From Streptomyces iconiensis (GTDB lineage: Bacteria; Actinomycetota; Actinomycetes; Streptomycetales; Streptomycetaceae): a stretch of 64,000 nucleotides of DNA. Position numbers and translations under genes: made by a program. This document shows, one piece after another, positions 53,019-62,500 of the stretch (within the stretch, counting starts at the first letter, position 1; every line of letters begins with the position of its first letter). A model generated the notes under the pieces. It was not told the origin of the DNA and did not search any database. It worked only from the letters and a program-made list of their open reading frames with translations. The stretch lies in contig NZ_JANCPR020000011.1 in NCBI RefSeq assembly GCF_028657195.3, positions 124,001 to 188,000 of the forward strand, written 5' to 3'.

Positions 53019-53450
53019 ATGCCCGAGGCATTCGCCAGCGCCGTCGTTCCGGCCGACGCCGACACCGTGTGGCGCGTCGTCCGCGATTTCGGCGGCCTGG
53101 ACACATGGCTACCGCCCGTCGTCCGCTGCGACCTGCCCGAAGGGGAGGCACCCGACCGCGTCGGTTGCGTACGCACTCTGCTCATGGCCGACGGCGGAAC
53201 CGTGGTGGAGTCCCTCGTGGCGCTGGACGACCACACACGGGCCCTGACCTACGCCATCGTCAGCTCCCCGTTCCCCGTGCATTCCTACCTGGCCACCATG
53301 CGGGTGCTGCCGCTCACCACCACGGACGAGGCGTTCGTCAGCTGGTCGGTCACCTTCGACTGCGACCCCGCCGACGCCGACGAACTGACCAAGACCTTCC
53401 GGGACGACATCTTCTCGGCGGGTCTGCGCGCGCTGGCCGACTCCGTGTGA
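53019..53450 (+). CDS. SRPBCC-family (polyketide cyclase/Bet v1-like) protein
   Basis: 143 residues. PADADTVWRVVRDFGGLDTWLPPV and LVALDDHTRALTYAIVSSPFPVHSYLATMRV are typical of START-like SRPBCC proteins, which bind hydrophobic ligands. ATG follows GGAGG by 5-6 bases. The 3' end including the stop is perfectly duplicated (see repeat). It stands apart from obvious pathway genes. Confidence 0.88.
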   Translation: MPEAFASAVVPADADTVWRVVRDFGGLDTWLPPVVRCDLPEGEAPDRVGCVRTLLMADGGTVVESLVALDDHTRALTYAIVSSPFPVHSYLATMRVLPLTTTDEAFVSWSVTFDCDPADADELTKTFRDDIFSAGLRALADSV

Positions 53451-53468
53451 CTGGCCGACTCCGTGTGA
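53433..53468 (+). repeat. Perfect 18-bp tandem duplication at a stop codon
   Basis: CTGGCCGACTCCGTGTGA (53433-53450) repeats without change at 53451-53468. The first copy supplies the last residues and stop of the SRPBCC gene; the second would be a spare stop. Confidence 0.95.
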
Positions 53469-53580
53469 GGGGTGCGGGGCCGGGGGTGGGACGGCGGCAC
53501 GTGTGCGGGAGACCGTGTCGCCGCCGAGGGGCCGTGACGGCCGCCACCAGGCAGGAGTTCGAGGTACACGGCGCCTTGGC

Positions 53581-53592
53581 TAATCTGCACGG
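53581..53592 (+). promoter_or_regulatory. -10 element for a probably leaderless message
   Basis: TAATCT at 53581-53586 ends 6 bases before the ATG at 53593, and no ribosome site exists. Transcription would start at or next to the ATG. The -35 (TTCGAG, 17 bases upstream) is weak. Confidence 0.45.
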
Positions 53593-56500
53593 ATGACCAC
53601 CGACCTGACCCTGCTGCCGCGCGTCGCCTATCGCGGGCAAGAGGTCACCGCACCCCGGCTCCGCGGCCTCCTCGCGCTGCTCGCCGGTGACTTGCGGGCC
53701 GGCCGCAGCACCGAGCGGCTCGTGGAAGGGCTGTGGCCCGACGAGTTGCCCGAGCGGCCGGGAAAGGCGGTGCAGGTTCTCGTGTCCAGGGCGCGGGCGC
53801 AACTGGGTGCCGATGTCCTCGCCAGCACGCCGACCGGGTACCGGCTCGCCCTCGCCGAGGACCAGGTCGACAGCTCGGCGCTGCTGCTGCACGCCGCCGC
53901 AAGCGCTGACCGGGCCAGGGCGGGGGACCACGCGGGATCGCTCGCGGCTGCCGAGGCCGGGCTCGCGCTGTGGGAGGGCGCTCCTGACGGTGGGGCCTGC
54001 GAATCCGGCGACCCCGTGGCCGCGTTGCGCGCCGAGCGCGCCCCCGTACGCGGCACGCTCGTACGCGCGCAGGCGCTCGCGCTCGCCCGGCTGGGGCGGT
54101 ACGGGGAGGCGGCAGGGCCGCTGGCCGTGCTGGCGGCGGAGCATCAGCGCGACGAGGAGGTGCTCGCCGAACTGCTGCGCTGCGAGGCGGCGACGGTCGG
54201 CCCTTCCGCCGCGCTGACGCGCTACGAGGCGTACCGCCGTGAGCTGCGCGAGACACTCGGCACCGACCCGGGTACCGCACTCAAGGCCGTACAGCGTGAG
54301 TTGCTGCACGGCGAGGCACCCGTCGTCAGGCACGGCGTGCCGCACGAGCCGAACCCGCTGCTGGGGCGGGACGAGGACATCGCGGCGGTGGAGCGGCTGC
54401 TGTCCGCCTCACGCGCCGTCACCGTCGTCGGTCCCGGCGGCCTCGGCAAGACCCGGCTGGCGCACGCCGTCAGCCGCCGGGCCGGGCAGCGCGTGGTGCA
54501 CTTCGTGCCGCTCGCCGGTGTCACGGCTGACGAGGACGTGGCGGCAGAGGTCGCCTCGGCGCTGGGCGCCGGCGAGGCGCGGCACAGCCCGGGAAGCGGC
54601 CCGACCCCGGTCGACCCGGTGACCGGGATCCTCGGCGTGCTCGGCCCAGGGCCCGCGCTGCTGGTCCTCGACAACTGCGAGCAGGTCATCCGGGGCGCAG
54701 CCGATCTCGTACACGCTCTGGTCTCCGCCTCGAAGGACCTGCGGGTGCTCGCCACCAGCCGGGCCCCGCTGGACCTCACGTCCGAGGCGGTGTACGCGCT
54801 GCCTGAGCTGGGCCTCGACACCTCGGTCGAGCTGTTCACACAGCGGGCCAGGGCTGCCAGGACCGGTGTGGAGCTGCCGCAGGACGCGGTGACAGAGCTG
54901 TGCCGTCACCTCGACGGGCTGCCGCTCGCCGTGGAGTTGGCCGCCGCGCGGGTGCGGGTGATGTCCGTGCAGGAGATCGCCCGCCGGCTCGGCGACCGGT
55001 TCGCGCTGCTGCGCGGCGGAGCGCGGGACGTGCCGGAGCGCCACCGCACGCTGCACGCGGTCGTGGAGTGGAGCTGGAACCTGCTCGCTCCTGACGCCAG
55101 GGCGGCGCTGCGCACCCTGTCCGTCTTCCCCGGTGGCTTCTCCGGTGAAGCGGCCGAGCACGTGCTGGGCCAGGACGCGCTGTCTGTGCTGGAGCAGTTG
55201 ACCGAACAGTCGCTGCTCACGTTCACCGACGCCCCGGCGGTGCCCGGGGCCTCCCCTGGCCCGGATGCGTCACCCGGCCGACGGCCGGAGGACCGGCAGG
55301 GAGCGTGCGGCAGGTTCCGGATGCTGGAGACCGTACGGGAGTTCAGCGCGGCCCTGCGCGCCGAGGCGGGCGAGGACGAGGAGGCCGTCGGCCGGTTTCT
55401 CGCCTGGGCGCGGGACTTCGGGGTCGCGCACCACGACATGCTCCTCGGTACGGACCGGCCGGCCACATGGGAGCGGGTCAAGACCGAGCAGGACAACCTC
55501 ACACTGGCCCTGCGGCACGCCCTGGCGCGTTCGGACGGTCCCACCGTCGCGGCGCTCACCGCCACCCTCTCCGCTCTGTGGTCCACGGACTCCAACTTCC
55601 CCCGCCTCGCCGCCCTCGCCGCTGACACGGGCCCGGCGCTGTCGCACTACTACCCCGAGCCCGCGTACGTCGAAGTCGCCCGCGCCGCCGCGGTGGTGTG
55701 CACGGCGAGCCTGCTCATGGGCCACGGACCACGCGCCGTACGCCACCTCGTCACCCTCCGGCGGCTGCCTCCGGCCCCGCCGGACACGCTGCTGCGCGCC
55801 ATCGCCGCGGTGCTGAGCGCCGTTCCCGAGATGGTGCCGCCCGACTACGAAGTGCTGCACCAGCTGTGCGGGAGCGAACAGCCGCTGGTCGCGTGCATCG
55901 CCGAGGGCGTCGCCACCTATGTCTGGGAGTACGAGCACGACCTCGACAGCGCACTCGCCTCGGCTCGCCGGATGATCGCGGGCATGGCTCCGGTCGACAA
56001 CCCGTCCGTGCAGCTCACGGGGTACTCCCGGCTGAGTGAGCTGTGCTTGCGCATGGGGCGGGGTGAGGAGGCGTACGGGCACCTCGTCACGGCGCTCACG
56101 GTGCTGCCGCGGCTCGGCGACGGGCACGACTACATCGGCATCCGCTCGGGCCTCGTCCTCGCCTGCCTGCAGCGCGGCGACCCCGACGAGGCCGAGTACT
56201 GGCTGCGGCAGGCGGAGAGCGACAACGCCCCGCACGAGGACGCCTTCTACAACCCCGAGATCGGCGCACGCGCCGAGATCGCGCTCGTGCGGGGACTGAC
56301 GGAGGTCGGGCTCGGCTTGTGGCGCAGCGTCGCGGAGCGGACGCCCGGGACCGCCTCGGCGTACAGCGGCGACGACCCCTGGCTCGATCCGTGGGGACTG
56401 CAGGTCCAGTCGGCCGCGGTGACGGCGCACGCGCACGCCGGCCGTCTTGAGCTGGTCGCGGGGCCGCTCGACCGGCTGCGGCAGCGGCTGCGGACGCTGC

Positions 56501-56811
56501 TCTCCCGCCCGTCGCACTCACCCGTGGAACTCCCCGTGTTCGGGACCGTACTGCACGCGCTCGGCATGGCGGGGCTCGCGTCCGGCGACACCTCCGGCGC
56601 ACGGATGATCGCGCTGGCCGAACGGCTGCGGGTGAAGCGTGAGTTCGAGCCGACGATGTCGGCGGCCCGCGCCCGGCAGGCGGTCGAGGCCGCAGGGAAC
56701 GCTGCCGGCGCCGCGTACGCCGACGCGGTGGCGGAGTACGCGGCGCTGGAGGGGCAGGAGTTGCGGGAGGCCGCCCGCGCACTCATGTCGGTTACTTCGG
56801 GTCGCGGTTGA
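53593..56811 (+). CDS. BTAD/NB-ARC (AfsR-like) regulator
   Basis: 1,072 residues. A winged helix (about 15-85) and BTAD domain (about 90-245) of SARP type are followed by an NB-ARC ATPase with GPGGLGKTRLA (about 280) and LLVLDNCEQV, DGLPLAVELAAARVRVMS, and a long C-terminal TPR region. It probably senses an ATP- or ligand-linked signal and activates a pathway. It converges on and overlaps the 3' end of the exporter permease gene by 20 bases. It likely controls the neighbouring DrrAB-type exporter. ATG has no SD, so probably leaderless. Confidence 0.9.
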   Translation: MTTDLTLLPRVAYRGQEVTAPRLRGLLALLAGDLRAGRSTERLVEGLWPDELPERPGKAVQVLVSRARAQLGADVLASTPTGYRLALAEDQVDSSALLLHAAASADRARAGDHAGSLAAAEAGLALWEGAPDGGACESGDPVAALRAERAPVRGTLVRAQALALARLGRYGEAAGPLAVLAAEHQRDEEVLAELLRCEAATVGPSAALTRYEAYRRELRETLGTDPGTALKAVQRELLHGEAPVVRHGVPHEPNPLLGRDEDIAAVERLLSASRAVTVVGPGGLGKTRLAHAVSRRAGQRVVHFVPLAGVTADEDVAAEVASALGAGEARHSPGSGPTPVDPVTGILGVLGPGPALLVLDNCEQVIRGAADLVHALVSASKDLRVLATSRAPLDLTSEAVYALPELGLDTSVELFTQRARAARTGVELPQDAVTELCRHLDGLPLAVELAAARVRVMSVQEIARRLGDRFALLRGGARDVPERHRTLHAVVEWSWNLLAPDARAALRTLSVFPGGFSGEAAEHVLGQDALSVLEQLTEQSLLTFTDAPAVPGASPGPDASPGRRPEDRQGACGRFRMLETVREFSAALRAEAGEDEEAVGRFLAWARDFGVAHHDMLLGTDRPATWERVKTEQDNLTLALRHALARSDGPTVAALTATLSALWSTDSNFPRLAALAADTGPALSHYYPEPAYVEVARAAAVVCTASLLMGHGPRAVRHLVTLRRLPPAPPDTLLRAIAAVLSAVPEMVPPDYEVLHQLCGSEQPLVACIAEGVATYVWEYEHDLDSALASARRMIAGMAPVDNPSVQLTGYSRLSELCLRMGRGEEAYGHLVTALTVLPRLGDGHDYIGIRSGLVLACLQRGDPDEAEYWLRQAESDNAPHEDAFYNPEIGARAEIALVRGLTEVGLGLWRSVAERTPGTASAYSGDDPWLDPWGLQVQSAAVTAHAHAGRLELVAGPLDRLRQRLRTLLSRPSHSPVELPVFGTVLHALGMAGLASGDTSGARMIALAERLRVKREFEPTMSAARARQAVEAAGNAAGAAYADAVAEYAALEGQELREAARALMSVTSGRG

Positions 56812-57586
56812 ACAACGCCGTCGACCAGCGGTAGCCGAGCACGCTCAGTCCGAGGCACCAGGCGAGGGCGACCCAGCCGTTGTTGCCGATCTCGGTTCCG
56901 AGCAGCAGTCCGCGCAGGGTCTCGATGGCCGGGGTGAAGGGCTGGTACTCGGCGACGGGCTGGAACCAGCCCGGCATCGCGTCGATCGGAACGAAGGCGC
57001 TGGAGATGAGCGGCAGGAGGATCAGCGGCAGCGCGTTGTTGCTCGCCGCCTCCGCGTTGGGGCTGGCCAGTCCCATGCCGACCGCGATCCAGGTGAGCGC
57101 CAGAGCGACCAGTCCCACCAGCCCGAACGCTGCCAGCCACTCCAGCGCCGTGGCGTCGGTCGACCGGAAGCCGATGGCCACCGCGACGGCCCCGACGAGG
57201 AGCACGGAGGCGAGCGACTGGAGCACACTGCCGACGACATGCCCGATGATCACGGAGCCGCGGTGGATCGCCATCGTACGGAAGCGCGCGATGACCCCCT
57301 CGGTCATATCCATGGAGACCGACACCGCAGCGCCGACCACGGTGCCACCGATGGTCATCATCAGGATGCCGGGGACGATGTAGGCGATGTAGTCGGAGCG
57401 ATCGGCTCCGCCGCCGCCGATGCCCGCGCTCATCACGTCGCCGAAGACGTAGACGAAGAGCAGCAGCAGGATGACGGGTGTGAGCAGCAGGTTCAGGGTG
57501 AGGGAGGGGTAGCGCCGGGCGTGCAGGAGGTTGCGGCGCAGCATCGTGTTCGAGTCGCGCAGGGCGAGGGAAAGGGCGCCGCTCAT
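56792..57586 (-). CDS. ABC-2 type exporter permease (DrrB-like)
   Basis: 264 residues with six hydrophobic segments and the ABC-2 family region (RYPSLTLNLLLTPVILLLLFVYVFG, and the C-terminal WFQPVAEYQPFTPAIETLRGLLLGT). It exports drugs or lipids with the ATPase at 57583. Translation is coupled by ATGA (57583-57586). Its last 20 bases overlap the convergent regulator's end. Confidence 0.9.
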   Translation of the reverse strand: MSGALSLALRDSNTMLRRNLLHARRYPSLTLNLLLTPVILLLLFVYVFGDVMSAGIGGGGADRSDYIAYIVPGILMMTIGGTVVGAAVSVSMDMTEGVIARFRTMAIHRGSVIIGHVVGSVLQSLASVLLVGAVAVAIGFRSTDATALEWLAAFGLVGLVALALTWIAVGMGLASPNAEAASNNALPLILLPLISSAFVPIDAMPGWFQPVAEYQPFTPAIETLRGLLLGTEIGNNGWVALAWCLGLSVLGYRWSTALFNRDPK

Positions 57587-58596
57587 CGGACGTTCTCCTT
57601 GGACTGGTGGGGCTGGTTGGACTGGTTGGGCCGGTTGGATCGGTGGGTCGTGGGCCGGCCGCTGCCGCTGGTGAGGGCGAAGAAGACGTCGTCGAGGTCG
57701 GGGGTGTGCACAGTCAGCTCGTCCGCCTCGATGCCGGCGGTGTCCAGCCAGTCGAGGACGGCGCGCAGTTCGCGCTGGCTGCCGTCGCTGGGAATCCGCA
57801 GCGACAGCGCCTCGTCATCCGTACTGGCCTCACGCAGCGCCTCGGCGGCGGTCCGGTACGCGGCGGGGTCGGAGAAGCGCAGCCGCACATGCCCGCCGGG
57901 GATGAGCCGCTTCAGCTCGTCGGCGGTGCCCTCTGCGGCGATCTTCCCGTCGTTGAGGACGGCGATGTGGTGGGCGAGTTCGTCGGCTTCTTCCAGGTAT
58001 TGGGTGGTGAGGAAGACGGTGACGCCGTCGGAGACGAGTTCGCGGATGATGCCCCACATGTTGTGGCGGGAGCGGGGGTCGAGTCCGGTGGTGGGTTCGT
58101 CGAGGAAGATGATCCGCGGGTTGCCGACCAGCGTCATGGCCAGGTCGAGGCGGCGTTTCATGCCGCCGGAGTAGCTCTGGGCGGGCTTCCTGGCGGCGTC
58201 CACCAGGTCGAAGCGTTCCAGGAGTTGGGCCGCGACCCGGCGCCCCTCCCGCTTGGACAGGTGGTGCAGGTCGGCCATCAGGAGCATGTTCTCCTCGCCG
58301 GTGATGAGTCCGTCGACGGCGGAGAACTGTCCGGTGACGCCGATCGCGGCGCGTACCGCCTGCGGATCGACTGCCACGTCATGCCCACCCACCCGCAGCT
58401 CACCACCGTCGGCAGAGATGAGGGTGGAGAGGATCTTCACGGCGGTGGTCTTACCGGCGCCGTTCGGGCCGAGCAGGGAGAAGATGGTGCCGGCCGGCAC
58501 CGACACGTCGATGCCATCGAGCACGAGCTTGTCCCCGTACGCCTTGCGCAGCCCGTTGGCCACGATGGCGGGTGAGTGCGGTGTCGTTGTCGTCAT
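57583..58596 (-). CDS. ABC exporter ATPase (DrrA/daunorubicin-resistance type)
   Basis: 337 residues: Walker A GPNGAGKTTAVK, Q-loop GVTGQFSAVDGLITGEENM, signature YSGGMKRRLDLAMT, Walker B IIFLDEPTTGLDPRSRH and H-loop TTQYLEEAD, with the DrrA C-terminal domain ending LDDVFFALTSG. It powers efflux of a hydrophobic compound, possibly a product of the region. The tail is a run of Asn/Gln/Pro/Ser repeats (PNQSNQPHQS). SARP-like repeats lie just upstream at 58631-58647. Confidence 0.93.
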   Translation of the reverse strand: MTTTTPHSPAIVANGLRKAYGDKLVLDGIDVSVPAGTIFSLLGPNGAGKTTAVKILSTLISADGGELRVGGHDVAVDPQAVRAAIGVTGQFSAVDGLITGEENMLLMADLHHLSKREGRRVAAQLLERFDLVDAARKPAQSYSGGMKRRLDLAMTLVGNPRIIFLDEPTTGLDPRSRHNMWGIIRELVSDGVTVFLTTQYLEEADELAHHIAVLNDGKIAAEGTADELKRLIPGGHVRLRFSDPAAYRTAAEALREASTDDEALSLRIPSDGSQRELRAVLDWLDTAGIEADELTVHTPDLDDVFFALTSGSGRPTTHRSNRPNQSNQPHQSKENVR

Positions 58597-58630
58597 GCCG
58601 CAGAGATTGCGGCAAGGCGCATTCAGCGCG

Positions 58631-58647
58631 GTTTCACGGTGGTTTCA
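58631..58647 (-). promoter_or_regulatory. SARP-like direct repeats upstream of the exporter operon
   Basis: On the minus strand TGAAAC occurs twice with exactly 11 bases between starts (plus: GTTTCA at 58631 and 58642), 35-51 bases before the exporter ATPase start. Heptamer-type direct repeats one helical turn apart next to a -10 are the hallmark of SARP binding, and two BTAD regulators flank the operon. Confidence 0.55.
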
Positions 58648-58669
58648 GTGCCGCGCGCACACGTCAAGT

Positions 58670-58731
58670 CCGCGCCCCCTACCGCCCGTTCAGCTCGCGC
58701 ACAGCGCGCGGACGGACGGTAGGGGGCGCGG
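58670..58731. terminator. Terminator with 15-bp perfect stem
   Basis: CCGCGCCCCCTACCG (58670-58684) pairs with CGGTAGGGGGCGCGG (58717-58731), extended inside by CCGT/ACGG. It is 36 bases past the DUF2165 gene stop and ahead of the exporter promoter, so it separates the two transcripts. Confidence 0.8.
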
Positions 58732-58766
58732 CGTCGCCATCGTCGTGCGGGCCGTGGGCTCGCAGG

Positions 58767-59477
58767 TCAGCCGGTGCGCTCGCGCTCGCCCGCCACGCGG
58801 CCTCCGACGGCGGTTGCGAGGGTCAGGGTGAGGGTGAACAGGAGCATGACGGTGTTCTGGAAGGCCGGATCCATGCCGTTCCACTTGTCGTTGAGGTACA
58901 TCACGAACCAGTTGCCGCCGATGACCATGAACCCGAGGAAGAAGACGAGCAGTCCGACGAGGGTTCCGGCGAACACGGGTGCCTGGACCGCTTCCCAGGA
59001 GGCGTGGTCGCGGCGGCGCAGCATGCCCCTGACGCCTCCGTACAGGAGCAGCGCCCCGGAGACGGTCTCGCCCGCGATGATCAGGACGTAGGCGATGACG
59101 CCCACCCAGGTGGCGTGGATCTCGCGCCACTCGAAGCCGTCGTCGTCCGGGGTTCCGTCGCCGGAGAGCACACCCTTGACGAACTCCCAGTTGCTGCCCG
59201 GGTTGGTGATGTTGTCGAAGGCGACGAGCAGGAGGTACAGCGCCACCATGACGGTCACGGAGGAGGCGAGGACCCGCGCGTGCCGCCACAGCGGAGTGCC
59301 GGGCGGTCGTGTCCTCGCGGGGTCCCCGGTGCCGGATCCTTCGGCGGAGCCGGACTGCAGGGTGTGGTCCGGTCGTTCAGCTGGTTCGGATTGCTGGGCC
59401 GGTTCGGACTGCTGGGCCGGTTCGGGACGTTCGGCGGGGGGTTCGGGTTGCTCGGCGGGTTCGGGACGTTCGGACAT
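58767..59477 (-). CDS. DUF2165-like small integral membrane protein
   Basis: 236 residues. ATG 59477 follows GGGAG at 5 bases. The N-terminal 55 residues are repeated Pro/Glu/Gln-rich (PEPAEQPEP, PAQQSEPAQQ), cytosolic. Four hydrophobic segments follow (VTVMVALYLLLVAFDNITN, VIAYVLIIAGETVSGALLLYGG, GTLVGLLVFFLGFMVIGGNWF, VMLLFTLTLTLA), matching DUF2165 with its conserved DNxTN and GNWF. Function is unknown; the family is often listed as predicted small membrane proteins. Confidence 0.85.
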   Translation of the reverse strand: MSERPEPAEQPEPPAERPEPAQQSEPAQQSEPAERPDHTLQSGSAEGSGTGDPARTRPPGTPLWRHARVLASSVTVMVALYLLLVAFDNITNPGSNWEFVKGVLSGDGTPDDDGFEWREIHATWVGVIAYVLIIAGETVSGALLLYGGVRGMLRRRDHASWEAVQAPVFAGTLVGLLVFFLGFMVIGGNWFVMYLNDKWNGMDPAFQNTVMLLFTLTLTLATAVGGRVAGERERTG

Positions 59478-59513
59478 GGAAACTCCCTCGGGATCACGGG
59501 CACGGGTCACGGG

Positions 59514-62500
59514 TCACGGGCCGGGTGGAGCCGCGCATTCGCGGGCTTCGAGGCCGTCGAGAAGGGTGAGCGCATGGCTCTCGGCCGCCTGGGCCTCCTC
59601 GCTCCTGCCGAGGGCTTCGAGGGCCGTGGCGAGCACGATGTGCTGTTCGGCCGCGGTGGAGGGGTCGGGGTCCACGGCCGGGTCCACGGCAGAAGCGGGG
59701 GCCTCGCCGGAGAGCCTGTCGGAATACGCGCCCGACAGCTCGGCCGAGTGCCCGATTCCGGTACGTGCCCAGTGTGCCGCCTCCGTGAACTCCCCTGCCT
59801 GGAGGTGGAGTTCGGCCAGCGCGCCGGCGGCCGAGGCCCGGAGTGCCGGGGTGTCGGCTCTCTCGTAGTTCTCGCCGAGCAGCCGCAGTGCCCGGTGGCG
59901 GTCACCGAGGTGGAGGTGGCATCCGGCGAGGTGGGAGCGGACGGACGAGGCCACATCCGGCAGTCCTTCGCGCTCCGCTTCGGTGAGCGCGGCCTCGCCC
60001 ACCCGTACCGCCTCGGCGAACTCCCCCTGGGAGACGAGGCAGGGCACCAGGTCGCTCATCGCCACGGCGGCGTCCTCGTCGGCGCCCACCGCGCGGAACA
60101 GGCCGATGCCGCGCCGGAGTCGGCTCACGCCCTCGTCGCTGTCGCCGGCCAGCGCCTCCGCCCTGCCCAGTCGCGCGAGAACGGTGGCCATGGCGTGCCG
60201 GTCCTCGCAGCGCTCGGCGACGGACCAGGCCAGCTCGCACAGCGTGTGACGGCCGGACCTGTCCAGCCGGAGCGCGAGGTAGCCGTCGAGCGCGGTCAGC
60301 GCCTCCAGCGCGAAGCTGGACAACTGCCCGCGCGCGAACGGCGAACCACCCCCGCGGCCCGCGTACGAGCCGCGCCCGCCGCCCACGTACGTACGGGGCT
60401 CGTGGCCTGCACGCGGACCGGGCCCGTGTCCTACGTGCCGCGTACCCGCCTCGTCGCCCACGTGCGTACGACGGAGTTCGTCGCCTGCGCCCGTACCGAT
60501 GTCATCGCCCGCCTCCGGCCCCGTACCGGCACCATCGCCTGCCCCCGGCCCCGACCCGGCAGCGTCACCCGCCCCCGGTCCCGTACCGGCATCATCACCC
60601 GCCCCCGGTCCCGACTCGGCATCATCGCCCGCGCCCCGTTCCGGCACGGCGCCGTGGGCCCCCACGGTGTCGTACGCGGGCGCCGCGAGCTGTCGTGCCA
60701 GCGCCAGCACATCGGTGACCGCATCGTCGGCCCAGGTCAGCGCCTCGTGCGGGGTGGTGAACTCGGGGCCGTACGGGAAGAGTTCGGCGCCCTCGCGGTG
60801 GCGGCGTGTGTGCCGGACGGTGAGTCGGAGGGGGAGGTTGAGCCGGTGCAGGGCGCCGGCGTACCAGTGGGCGAGCCGTGCGAGTGCCGCACGGGTGACG
60901 GGCTCAGGCAGCCGGTCCGCTTCGCCGGAGGCCACGGCGCGCACCAGGTCGTGCAGGGTGTACAGGCCGGGTCGCGGGCTGGCGAGGACGCGCGCGTCGG
61001 CCAGCCGCTCCAACGCGGCTCGCACAGCGTCCGGTTCGCTTCCCGCGAGCGCGGCGACGGCGGAGACGCTGTGGCAGCGCACATGCGCCGCACCGAGGAA
61101 GGGGAAGAGCGCGGCTGCCTCGCGGTCGACGGGGTCGGCGCTGTCGCGGAGCCGGCCGACGCCCGTGAGCAGGCTGGCGCGTACGTCGCGGTCGGCGACG
61201 ACGAGCTGGTCGAGCCGCCCCCGCTCGTCCCGCAGCGTGTCGATCCAGTCCTGAAGGCTCCAGCGCGGCCGGGACGCCATGCGCAGGGCGATGATGTCCA
61301 GCGCGAGCGGCAACCGGCCGCACAGCGCGGCCAGTTCCTCCCAGGCGCCCGGCTCGTCTCCCGCGCCGGGCCTGCGGCCCGAGACCGTGCGTACCAGCTC
61401 GACAGCGTCCGCGCCGTCGAGCACGTCGATGTGCAGATGGTGGGCCCCGCTCGGCCCGGTCAGCAGCGAGCGGCTGGTGACAAGGCAGGCCGCGCCCGCG
61501 TGCACGGGCACGAGGGACGCGACCTGCGCGGCGTCGTGGGCGTTGTCGAGCAGGAGAAGGACGCGGCGCCCTGCGAGGGCGCTGTGGTAGAGGGCGAGGG
61601 CCGCCTCCTGGTCCCCCGGTACCGACTCGCGGGCGACACCGAGCGCCGGCAGCAGTGCACGTACGGCCTGTGTGTGGTCCAGGGGCGGGCTGTGCGGGTC
61701 GGCGCCGCGCAGGTCCACGTGGAGCAGCCCGTCGGGGAACTGGTCCGCCACCTCGTGCGCCACGCGCACGGCGAGCGCCGACTTGCCGGCGCCGCCCGGC
61801 CCGTCGAGCAGACAGACGGCGGGGGCCGCGACAGCGCCGGTGAGCAGTTCGCGCAGCCGCGCGCTCTCCACGCTCCGCGCGACGAACGTGGGCTGGCCGG
61901 CGGGGAACCGCGGCGGTGGCTCGGCTCCCCCGGCGTCGGATGGCGAGGGCGCCGTGGGGGCTCCCCCCTCGTCGGCCGACGAGGGCGCCGGGGGCGCGGG
62001 GGCGCGCTGTGCGGGTACGGGGACGCGGGAGACGGGGAGGGTGGGGGTCTCCAGTTCCCTGTCGCCCCGCAGGATCGCGCGTTCGAGCGCGCGGAGTTCA
62101 CGGCCCGGCTCGATGCCCAGTTCCCGTACGAGGGTGCGGCGTGCCTCGCGGTAGACCGCGAGCGCCTCGGCGGTGCGTCTGTTGCGGTAGAGGGCGAGCA
62201 TGAGGTGGGAGACGAGCCGCTCGCGCAACGGGTGCTGGCGTACGGCGGCGACGAGTTCTTCGGTGAGCGCCTCGTGGTGGCCCAGTCCGAGCCGCAGCGC
62301 GAACCGTTCCTCGACGGCCGCCAGGCGCATCTCCTCCAGCCGGGGCAGCTCGGCCGTACGCAGAGGACAGTCGCCGACTCCGCCGAGCGGCGTGCCGCGC
62401 CACAGGGCGAGCGCCTGGTCGAGGAGTTCGGCGGCCTCCTCCGGCGGAACGGTGTTCCTGCGTGAGCGGCGCAGGAGGTCGTGGAAGCGGCCGAGGTCCG

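Noticed and set aside
58572..62465. 1,297-codon open frame on the plus strand
   Set aside because: It lies entirely antisense to the exporter ATPase end, DUF2165 and AfsR-like genes, has no recognisable domain, and reflects GC-biased codon positions.
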